This document shows positions 1 to 5,873 of a stretch of 9,237 bases of DNA, piece after piece. The stretch lies in assembly GCA_003554345.1 (NCBI GenBank), contig PWGE01000032.1:1-9237 (forward strand), in the 5' to 3' direction. Each line of letters opens with the position of its first letter. Within the stretch, counting starts at the first letter, position 1. The position numbers were made by a program, and so were the translations under genes. The stretch is from T1SED10-198M sp003554345 [NCBI: Candidatus Sumerlaeota bacterium] (GTDB taxonomy: Bacteria; Sumerlaeota; T1SED10-198M). The notes beneath the pieces are model-generated. The model had not been told where the DNA came from, made no database searches, and saw only the letters and a list, made by a program, of their open reading frames with translations.

Positions 1-237
1 CAGAATAAAAAACTGGCCATGGAACTGGGAGAAAGTATGGACAGGCTTACGACTATTCGTATGTTGCGGGCGGCAGAAGGTATGATTCAGATGCTGCAGT
101 ATCTCTCTCTTCCCAGTGTTGTTATTGAGCTTTATAACATTGATCTGGAAGACGATATAGAATTTTATTCCTCCGAGGAAAATCTTTTGGCGCTCTCCCG
201 GGCAATGAAAAGTGGAGTTAAGGATTTTATAGAATGA
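1..237 (+). CDS. Probable N-acetylmuramoyl-L-alanine amidase (Amidase_3), C-terminal end, 5' truncated by window
   Basis: The reading frame is open from the first base of the window and ends at TGA 235-237, so this is probably the 3' end of a longer gene and the ATG at 19 is internal. The visible stretch matches the C-terminal part of family 3 amidases: a helix, then LPSVVIEL, a short loop, and a final helix of the kind seen in 'iA.ai..GI..y' endings (here LSRAMKSGVKDFIE). In this family the Glu of the 'P-x-V-x-(I/V)-E' strand is a catalytic residue, and it is present here (codon 37 counted from the ATG at 19). The usual following TGF-type residues are replaced by LYNI. Such zinc enzymes cut the amide bond between MurNAc and L-Ala in peptidoglycan, outside the cytoplasmic membrane. 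The zinc-binding residues lie upstream of the window and cannot be checked. A GerMN protein gene follows after 31 bases, which supports an envelope role. The family assignment rests on about 75 residues. Confidence 0.6.
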   Translation, partial: QNKKLAMELGESMDRLTTIRMLRAAEGMIQMLQYLSLPSVVIELYNIDLEDDIEFYSSEENLLALSRAMKSGVKDFIE

Positions 238-268
238 TCAATAATAAAGGGAAAGGCAATCATAAAAA

Positions 269-907
269 TTGACTGAAAACCGGAAGTTAAAAGATATATT
301 ATTTTCTCTTTATCAAACCCGAATACCTCTTAATGTAGTCCTTTTGCTCATTGTCCTTATCTTCTTTTTCACCATATTTATTGGTTTTTTCTTTTTTTCC
401 CGCATGTACTTTGGCACAGATGAACAGGTTATTAATGCTTCTCCAAGAACCGCGGAAGAGCCGGTCATTATTAATGAGAGAGAAGTGGGGGAGATTGTCG
501 TCTTGTTATATACCATGGATGGTGTTCACCTGGAAAAAGAACAATTACAGGTGGCCCTCTCTTCAGAATCTCATCAGAGATATAGAGAAATAATACAACT
601 GTTTATCAGAGGACCGTATAATAAGCGATTTCAGGACTTTTACTCTGAGGTAGAGGTGAAAAGTATGTTTGTTCAGGATGACATACTCATTGTGAATTTA
701 TCTGAAAACTTCCCGGCAAAGTTTGAAAATGCTTCCTTAAATACCACAATTGTTCACCTGTACAGCCTGATAAATACGCTGCTTATTAATATTCCTGACG
801 TGCAGGGGGTTCAGATTCTGATAGAGGGTACACCTCAGCAAACATTGAATGGCTGGATAGACATTTCTGTTCCCCTCCTCCTGAATCAGAGTATAATCAG
901 GGAATAA
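269..907 (+). CDS. Membrane-anchored GerMN-domain protein
   Basis: This 212-residue protein has a short cytoplasmic N-terminus, one strong membrane helix (about residues 20-44), a linker, and a GerMN-type domain (about 75-203). Family features seen are IRGPYNKR (113-120), a strand with 'DDILIVNLSENF' (137-148), the helix 'YSLINTLL' (165-172), and 'VQILIEG...GWIDIS' (181-200). The start must be TTG at 269: a TAA lies just upstream in frame at 263-265, and the next Met is residue 46, beyond the membrane helix. A purine-rich AAAGGGAAAGG (246-256) sits rather far upstream as a possible ribosome binding site. GerMN domains were named from Bacillus spore proteins but also occur in non-sporulating bacteria, often near cell-wall amidases. 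The partial amidase upstream fits this. The exact biochemical role is unknown; I infer an extracytoplasmic, cell-wall-associated function. Co-transcription with its neighbours is likely, with a 7-base gap to the next gene. Confidence 0.75.
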   Translation: MTENRKLKDILFSLYQTRIPLNVVLLLIVLIFFFTIFIGFFFFSRMYFGTDEQVINASPRTAEEPVIINEREVGEIVVLLYTMDGVHLEKEQLQVALSSESHQRYREIIQLFIRGPYNKRFQDFYSEVEVKSMFVQDDILIVNLSENFPAKFENASLNTTIVHLYSLINTLLINIPDVQGVQILIEGTPQQTLNGWIDISVPLLLNQSIIRE

Positions 908-914
908 GGTCTGC

Positions 915-3041
915 ATGAAAATTCTACTGCCCAGAATTATCTCATGTGTTGGTATTATTGGTGTGGTTATATGGTCGCTGTACTGGTTTGCCTATTATAT
1001 AGGTCAGAATATCAATCTCTTCCGTTTTGTTTACCAGTTTATTGATAACTGGCAGGCTCCTTTTTACCGGGAAAATTTTTTGCTTTTTCCCTGGGGATAC
1101 CTGTCGTTTATTTTTATTATACTTTTTCTCACCACCTTACTGGGTTCGCTATTCATTGCAAAATGTATTCCCTATCTAAAACTGCGCTATCTCTTTGTGC
1201 AGGGTTTATGCCTGGGAATGGGAGTTATGGCTTTCTTATGGGAAAAAGCCGCAATTTTCAATCTCCTTAATCCTTATATGATTATTGCTTCTTTTCTGAT
1301 TTTTCTACTGATTATAATTTTTATGCCTTCCCGGGGTCGAGATAATATGCCGCTTCTGAAAGAGGAAAGTCGATGGGGAGGATGGGAGTACTTTTTCTTT
1401 TTTCTACTGGTGATTGTGAATGGTTTTATTCTCTATTGGGCAGTTTTTTATCCTGTAAGTTATTGGGACGGTCTGATATTGTACGTTCGTTATGCCCGGG
1501 AAACTTTTCTTATGGAAGGATTTCCTGTTCGTGTGACCCTGCAGGTAGGAGATGGGCTGGGAGCTAATTATCCTCACTTTTTTGAGGTTTTTTCAGCTGG
1601 TATTGCCGTATTATATGGAGTCTGGGATGATGTCGTTGCCCGGGTATTTCCTCCTCTTATGGGAATCGCTACTCAGGTCTTCATCTATTTGACAGGACGC
1701 TTGATTTTTCGTTCTTCACGACTGGCCCTGGTGGCGACCCTCCTCTTCAGGATAGTTCCTTATGTTGTAGCATATAATATTTATGCCTCTAATTATGCCA
1801 CTGCCATGGCAATGACGGCCCTGTTTTTTTATTACATCACAGCTTTTTTTAAGAACGGGGGATGGGGTTACTTTTTGCTGGCAGGATTGATTGCCGGATT
1901 TGCAGCACATTTGAATTATCTCATGCTCATATTGCCAGCATTTTTCGTATTTTCCGCCCTTGTCTACATGTGGAAAAACACAACCGTGAGGACGTGTAAA
2001 ATACTCTGGATAACCGTAGGGATATCGTTGGTCATTGCCAGTACCTGGTATATCCGCAATTTTATTGTCACAGGTAATCCTGTCTACGCCTTTTATCATG
2101 AAATTTTCGGGGGTAAGAATATAAATCCTGAGATTGAGGAGTTCTGTTTTAATGAGTGGCAGAGAAACGGCGATGGAATCGGAAATGGAATGTATGGCGA
2201 AACTCTGCGGGAAAAGATCGGAAATTCTTTTATTTTCTGGGTAAGTAACCCTGTTACGGGGTGGAAGGTGAATCCTTTTCTTATGGTCTTCTTTCTGCCT
2301 TCGCTGGTAGTAATTTTTTTAAAGAGGCGCCATTTGCCTTCCTTTATCTGGCTCTATCTCCTTTTTATACTCGCGCTTCTTTTTTATCATTACTGTATAT
2401 CCGGCCTCTATCTCTATCATATTATTATCGCTTTTCCGGTGGCTGCTTTAGTGGCAACTTATATTTTTACCTTTGGAGGAAAATGGCTTTTCCGGATTCT
2501 GGCAGTTTTATTAGCTCTCATGGCATTTTTCCCGGCAGGTATTTTTTCGATGTATGGTTTTAAGTTGACTGGTGCGGCCATGTATCGTGGTCAATATATC
2601 ACATCAATTGATTTGCTTCGTATGCCCGTACCAGAAAATCATGAGTTCTGGGAAATGAGATACGGACCGGAAGGAAAAATGTGGAGTTACATAAATGATA
2701 CGATAGCTCATCGCACTATTTTGACTCACGATAACCGTTATTTATGTTACAATGAAAACATTCGAATTGTTCATCTTGATGACTGGGATGTACAACAGGT
2801 GTATGATATGCAAACAGTAGAAGAAAAAATCGGTCATTTAAGGTCTCTTGGTATCAATTATTATCTCTATATTGAAAATGAGGATAATATGATTAATGAT
2901 GATGGTGAATTTTTGCGGGACTGGGTAGGATTGGATAAGATGATTGAAATGGGATATCTGGAAGAGAAATACCGTCCAGCTGATGAAGGACCGATATTGT
3001 ATCGTTTTCGCTATGTCCTTGACAGGAATGAGTCAGGTTGA
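915..3041 (+). CDS. GT-C superfamily (GT39/ArnT-like) multi-spanning membrane glycosyltransferase
   Basis: This 708-residue protein is strongly hydrophobic, with roughly 13-16 membrane segments between residues 8 and 547, followed by a soluble C-terminal domain (about 560-708). GT-C hallmarks seen: an acidic residue in the first large loop after a membrane helix (YWDGLILYVRYARETF, 183-198), followed by NYPHFFE (218-224), as in the PMT/ArnT group, where this loop contributes to catalysis and metal or donor binding. 'WYIRNFIVTGNPVYAF' (378-393) followed by FGGK is also a frequent motif of these enzymes. They transfer a sugar from a polyprenyl-phosphate sugar to an acceptor on the periplasmic side of the membrane. 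The acceptor cannot be read from the sequence: glycolipid, polysaccharide or protein are all possible. AAGG (906-909) lies five bases before the ATG. The next gene encodes a polyprenyl-phosphate-sugar synthase-like enzyme, a likely donor source. The label PMT_2 or 'conserved membrane protein' would also fit. Confidence 0.75.
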   Translation: MKILLPRIISCVGIIGVVIWSLYWFAYYIGQNINLFRFVYQFIDNWQAPFYRENFLLFPWGYLSFIFIILFLTTLLGSLFIAKCIPYLKLRYLFVQGLCLGMGVMAFLWEKAAIFNLLNPYMIIASFLIFLLIIIFMPSRGRDNMPLLKEESRWGGWEYFFFFLLVIVNGFILYWAVFYPVSYWDGLILYVRYARETFLMEGFPVRVTLQVGDGLGANYPHFFEVFSAGIAVLYGVWDDVVARVFPPLMGIATQVFIYLTGRLIFRSSRLALVATLLFRIVPYVVAYNIYASNYATAMAMTALFFYYITAFFKNGGWGYFLLAGLIAGFAAHLNYLMLILPAFFVFSALVYMWKNTTVRTCKILWITVGISLVIASTWYIRNFIVTGNPVYAFYHEIFGGKNINPEIEEFCFNEWQRNGDGIGNGMYGETLREKIGNSFIFWVSNPVTGWKVNPFLMVFFLPSLVVIFLKRRHLPSFIWLYLLFILALLFYHYCISGLYLYHIIIAFPVAALVATYIFTFGGKWLFRILAVLLALMAFFPAGIFSMYGFKLTGAAMYRGQYITSIDLLRMPVPENHEFWEMRYGPEGKMWSYINDTIAHRTILTHDNRYLCYNENIRIVHLDDWDVQQVYDMQTVEEKIGHLRSLGINYYLYIENEDNMINDDGEFLRDWVGLDKMIEMGYLEEKYRPADEGPILYRFRYVLDRNESG

Positions 3042-3082
3042 GGTAATGGTCTGCCGGCTTTTTGCTCAAAACAGAAAATATT

Positions 3083-3088
3083 AGGTGA
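3083..3088 (+). promoter_or_regulatory. Ribosome binding site AGGTGA deciding the start of the GtrB-like gene
   Basis: AGGTGA matches the anti-Shine-Dalgarno complement and lies eight bases upstream of ATG 3097. It overlaps the GTG at 3085, which argues against that GTG being the start codon. Confidence 0.5.
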
Positions 3089-3096
3089 AAATAGAG

Positions 3097-4044
3097 ATGG
3101 GTACAACAATGAAAGATGCTGCCAGTATTGTGATTCCGGTTTTTAATGAAAAAGGTAATATAAGTGAACTGGTGGAACGAGTCACCCGTGTATGTTTGGA
3201 TTGTTTTCGGAAATGGGAAATCATCATTGTAGATGATGGAAGTACGGATGGGACATATAACCAGCTTAAATCTTTATGTCAACGATTTTCCCATATAAAG
3301 GTTGTCCGGTTCAAGCAAAACTTTGGAAAAACTTCAGCTCTGGCAGCGGCATTTTCCATGATACATTATGAGGTTGTGATAACACTGGATGGTGACCTGC
3401 AGGATGTCCCTGAAGAAATACCCCACCTTCTTGAGACTTTTTCTGATGAAAATTATGATATGTTGATAGGATGGAAGTATCCGCGCAAAGATCCTTTCCA
3501 TAAGGTGTTGCCTTCGCGGTTCTTTAACTTATTTTTACGGGTTTTAACCGGCTGTCACTTTCATGACGTAAATTCCGGCTTTAAGGTCTTTCATAAAAGT
3601 GTTATCGGTGAGTTTCCTCTTTATGGTGATTTGCATCGCTTTATTCCTTATCTCCTGTCGCAAAAGGGGTTTAAGGTAGGAGAAAAAAAAGTGGCTCATC
3701 ATGAACGTCGATGGGGTCGTTCAAAATATACTTATAAACGTTTTCTTGGGGGGTTTCTTGATTCTCTGACGGTTATTTTTCTTCTCAAATTTCAGGAAAA
3801 ACCACTCCATTTCTTCGGTTCACTTGGTTTGATTATTGCCATGGTGGGTTTTGTTATTAATATTTATCTTACATTCCTCTGGGTGGGAGGGATTCCCATT
3901 GGACACAGGCCTTTACTCATCCTGGGAGTCCTCTTGTTTGTAGTGGGTGTGCAGTTTCTGGGTATAGGATTGATTGCAGAAATGATTCGCTTTGAAAATA
4001 AAAGATACGCTGATTACATTATTGAAGAGGTCATAGAAGAGTGA
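3097..4044 (+). CDS. Family 2 glycosyltransferase, GtrB/DPM-like (polyprenyl-phosphate sugar synthase) with two C-terminal TM helices
   Basis: The protein has 315 residues from ATG 3097. An N-terminal GT-A domain begins SIVIPVFNE, with nucleotide-sugar motif VDDGSTDGT (45-53), metal-binding DGDLQD (98-103), NSGFK (159-163), DLHRFIP (178-184) and the RWGRSKY signature (205-211) typical of the GtrB/ArnC/DPM1 group. Two hydrophobic helices follow (about 238-263 and 272-296), as in GtrB. These enzymes move a sugar from a nucleotide donor to polyprenyl phosphate on the cytoplasmic face; glucose or mannose are typical, but the sugar here cannot be told. The frame also has GTG at 3085 and ATG at 3109. 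I prefer 3097 because AGGTGA (3083-3088) lies eight bases before it, whereas no Shine-Dalgarno-like sequence precedes 3085. The gene overlaps the next by four bases (GTGA) and most likely supplies the donor for the upstream GT-C enzyme. Confidence 0.85.
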   Translation: MGTTMKDAASIVIPVFNEKGNISELVERVTRVCLDCFRKWEIIIVDDGSTDGTYNQLKSLCQRFSHIKVVRFKQNFGKTSALAAAFSMIHYEVVITLDGDLQDVPEEIPHLLETFSDENYDMLIGWKYPRKDPFHKVLPSRFFNLFLRVLTGCHFHDVNSGFKVFHKSVIGEFPLYGDLHRFIPYLLSQKGFKVGEKKVAHHERRWGRSKYTYKRFLGGFLDSLTVIFLLKFQEKPLHFFGSLGLIIAMVGFVINIYLTFLWVGGIPIGHRPLLILGVLLFVVGVQFLGIGLIAEMIRFENKRYADYIIEEVIEE

Positions 4045-4775
4045 AAGTATCCATCATTATTCCTGCTTATAATGAGCGAAAACGTTTACCTCGAACTTTG
4101 AGGATTATTTCAAATTATTTTATGAGTCATTCCTATAGCTATGAGATTATTGTAGTAAGTGATGGGAGTACTGATGGCACAGTAGAAACTATACAGAAGA
4201 TGGCTTTGGAAAATCTTTCTGTGATTGAGTATCAGCCTAACCAGGGCAAAGGTTATGCCGTTAGGAGAGGTTTTCAGGAAGCATCAGGAGATGTTATACT
4301 CCTGAGTGATGCAGACCTTTCGACGCCCATCTCTGAATATGGAAAACTTTACTCTTATCTTGAGCAGAGATATGAAGTGGCAATTGGTTCCAGAGGACTT
4401 AAGTCTTCTGAAGTGAATAAGCCCCAGCGATGGTACCGTCGTTGGATGGGAAAGAGCTTCAATAAAATGGTGAAACTCTTTTTATTAAAGGAATTTGAAG
4501 ATACCCAATGTGGTTTTAAACTTTTTACTGCAAAAGCTGTTCGTGAAATAACACCCTATATGTCGGTGAAGGGTTTTGCTTTTGATGTGGAAATAGCAGT
4601 CATAGCCATGAAAAAGGGTTTGAAAATTGTGGAAATCCCGGTAAAATGGTATAATAGCGAAGAATCAAGAGTGATAATCTGGCGTGACCCCTTGCGAATG
4701 ATAAAGGAACTTCTTTCTATTTACTGGAAAATGAAAATGGGGAAATATGAAAACAAGCAGGCTATTTCCCGTTAA
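4041..4775 (+). CDS. Family 2 glycosyltransferase, ALG5-like (polyprenyl-phosphate glucosyltransferase type)
   Basis: This 244-residue protein has no membrane anchor; it is a single GT-A domain. Motifs in order: VSIIIPAYNE at the N-terminus, VSDGSTDGT (39-47), QGKGYAVRRG (68-77), metal-binding DAD (90-92), GSRG (116-119), DTQCGFKLF (154-162) and GFAFDVEI (178-185). The DTQCGFKLF and FAFDVE blocks are the signature of the dolichyl-phosphate beta-glucosyltransferase (ALG5/DPG synthase) branch, which makes polyprenyl-phosphate glucose from UDP-glucose. Bacterial members are common in envelope or polysaccharide loci, and the sugar may differ. Translation begins with GTG 4041, overlapping the previous stop as GTGA, so the two enzymes are probably translationally coupled. 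Two polyprenyl-phosphate-sugar synthases beside one GT-C protein suggests two lipid-linked sugars, or that one serves a GT-C enzyme elsewhere. This is the last gene of the operon; 517 non-coding bases follow. Confidence 0.85.
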   Translation: MKVSIIIPAYNERKRLPRTLRIISNYFMSHSYSYEIIVVSDGSTDGTVETIQKMALENLSVIEYQPNQGKGYAVRRGFQEASGDVILLSDADLSTPISEYGKLYSYLEQRYEVAIGSRGLKSSEVNKPQRWYRRWMGKSFNKMVKLFLLKEFEDTQCGFKLFTAKAVREITPYMSVKGFAFDVEIAVIAMKKGLKIVEIPVKWYNSEESRVIIWRDPLRMIKELLSIYWKMKMGKYENKQAISR

Positions 4776-4809
4776 ATTCACAAGAAGAAATATCTGTTTT
4801 AGTTTTTCG

Positions 4810-4869
4810 ACAGGAAGACATAGAAGGGGCTCTTAACGGCTGACTGAAGAGAGGCTTTTCTCATCCTGT
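4810..4869 (+). other. Long imperfect stem-loop downstream of the glycosyltransferase operon
   Basis: Nested complementary arms: ACAGGA (4810-4815) with TCCTGT (4864-4869); AGAAGGG (4822-4828) with CTTTTCT (4855-4861), including two G-T pairs; CTCTT (4830-4834) with AAGAG (4847-4851); a 12-base apical loop. Internal bulges separate the three helices. No T-run follows, so it is not a textbook intrinsic terminator. It could mark the 3' end of the operon transcript or be a small structured RNA. The folding was judged by eye. Confidence 0.35.
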
Positions 4870-5246
4870 ATTGAATGAACAACTTTTCTTTGCCGTAGTG
4901 AAATGTAGTAGAGTGTAGAAGAAGATTGTATGGTATGTTTCAAAAGGTGACTTTAACAAGGAGTGCCTGTGATATATGTAAAAACAGGGCTTTTAAAATG
5001 TTCAGATGTAAAGAATTTTACAAGAGTTATAAAAAAAGCGGGAAATAACTTCCTACTCGGAAAAATTTTGCTAACCTTCTGATAAAATAAGAAATAGAGT
5101 TTACGAGAAAAAGGCTGAAAAAAATTATGTAACCTGAGAATGATTGGGAAACGCCTTTTTACTATATTGTTCTGAGAAAAATGAAACAAACAGCTGATGA
5201 ATATCTTCTGTTGCTGAAGGTATGCTGGCAGTGCAAGAGGGTGAAA

Positions 5247-5275
5247 TTGTGAAAATATTCAATATTGTATATAAA
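5247..5275 (+). promoter_or_regulatory. Possible sigma-70-type promoter before the acetyltransferase gene
   Basis: TTGTGA (5247-5252) and TATAAA (5270-5275) are separated by exactly 17 bases, four and five matches respectively to the -35 and -10 consensus. Transcription would start near 5282, only about ten bases before ATG 5293 and inside the AGGGAG ribosome binding site. The leader would therefore be almost absent, which weakens the call. Confidence 0.3.
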
Positions 5276-5292
5276 GCACAGGGAGTGAAGGA

Positions 5293-5784
5293 ATGAACAA
5301 AGAGTTTGATATTCGCAAAGCGAAGATTATAGATGTCCCTACCATTAAAAAGTTAATTGATGACCATGCGGAAGAAGGGAAAATGATACGCAGGTCATTT
5401 GCCTATCTTTATGAAAATATTCGTGATTTTTTTGTTGTTCAGGCCGGTGGAAACGAGGTAGTAGGCTGTGTCGCCTTACATGTAGTCTGGGAAGACCTGG
5501 CCGAAATCAAATCACTGGTAGTAAGCAGTGCCTATCGCGGCAAAGGAATGGGAGAAGAACTTATTCAGGCCAGTTTAGATGAAGCCAGGACACTTAAGAT
5601 TCCCCGGGTTTTTGCTCTTACCGCCGTTCCTGATTTTTTTTATCGAATGAAGTTTAAGGTTATCCGGAAGAAAACCCTGCCTCACAAAATATGGGCCGAC
5701 TGTGTGAACTGTACGCATTTTCCGGATGACTGCCAGGAAATTGCTGTCGCAAAAAAAATATATTTGAAGAGAGATTTAAAGTGA
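5293..5784 (+). CDS. GNAT N-acetyltransferase, short ArgA-like (N-acetylglutamate synthase type)
   Basis: This 163-residue single GNAT domain starts IRKAKIIDVPTIKKLI. The acetyl-CoA-binding motif A is VSSAYRGKGMGEEL (77-90), with the RGKGMG pyrophosphate loop. Diagnostic blocks of the short stand-alone ArgA-like family are LYENIRDFFV (39-48), GCVALHVVWEDLAEIKSLVV (58-77), FALT (107-110) and LPHKIWADC (129-137). Rv2747 of Mycobacterium tuberculosis belongs to this type. Such enzymes acetylate the alpha-amino group of glutamate, the first step of arginine synthesis, in the cytoplasm. No other arginine gene is in the window, so the pathway is inferred from the family only; another amino acid or amine substrate is possible. 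The C-terminus carries three cysteines (C137-x2-C140-x6-C147). ATG 5293 is preceded by AGGGAG (5280-5285) at a suitable distance, and TAA at 5272-5274 closes the frame upstream. A gap of 89 bases separates it from topA. Confidence 0.75.
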   Translation: MNKEFDIRKAKIIDVPTIKKLIDDHAEEGKMIRRSFAYLYENIRDFFVVQAGGNEVVGCVALHVVWEDLAEIKSLVVSSAYRGKGMGEELIQASLDEARTLKIPRVFALTAVPDFFYRMKFKVIRKKTLPHKIWADCVNCTHFPDDCQEIAVAKKIYLKRDLK

Positions 5785-5807
5785 AGATGAGAAGGAATGG
5801 TTGCTTC

Positions 5808-5836
5808 TTTACTTTTAATATAAAAATTGATAAAAT
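5808..5836 (+). promoter_or_regulatory. Possible promoter upstream of topA
   Basis: TTTACT (5808-5813) and TAAAAT (5831-5836) are 17 bases apart. The -10 element matches consensus at five of six positions; the -35 is weak. A start near 5843 would leave a leader of about 30 bases before topA. The 89-base gap between the acetyltransferase and topA is AT-rich enough for such matches to arise by chance. Confidence 0.35.
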
Positions 5837-5865
5837 TACAATCTTTATCTTCTGAATATATTAAC

Positions 5866-5872
5866 AAAGGGG
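5866..5872 (+). promoter_or_regulatory. Ribosome binding site AAAGGGG that bears on the topA start
   Basis: AAAGGGG ends one base before ATG 5874, too close for normal initiation there. It lies seven bases before the in-frame TTG at 5880-5882, an ideal spacing. TopA may therefore begin at TTG 5880, two codons later, as fMet-Ser-Asn-Asn. Confidence 0.5.
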
Positions 5873-5873
5873 A

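Larger units (their letters stand above)
4776..5292. other. Intergenic gap without a convincing gene
   Basis: This AT-rich gap ends the glycosyltransferase operon. I see a long imperfect stem-loop (4810-4869), an 8-bp inverted repeat AAAAAGGC/GCCTTTTT (5108-5115 and 5153-5160) with a 37-base loop, and a promoter-like pair just before the acetyltransferase gene. Several very short frames exist: ATG 4935-5048 (37 codons), GTG 4969-5082 (37 codons, good ribosome binding site) and ATG 5181-5252 (23 codons). None resembles a family I know. No canonical terminator (GC-rich stem followed by a T-run) was found. Confidence 0.6.

Noticed and set aside
3085-3096. GTG at 3085 as the start of the GtrB-like gene
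   Set aside because: It has no ribosome binding site upstream and itself overlaps the AGGTGA that suits ATG 3097; the four extra residues are outside the domain.
4953-5189. Minus-strand frame of 78 codons in the 517-base gap
   Set aside because: It is rich in Phe, Lys and Arg as expected from translating AT-rich DNA, has no recognisable motif, and runs against the direction of all neighbours.
5790-5813. Intrinsic terminator between the acetyltransferase gene and topA
   Set aside because: The stem AGAAG/CTTCT is only five weak pairs with a nine-base loop, and the T-rich stretch after it is interrupted.
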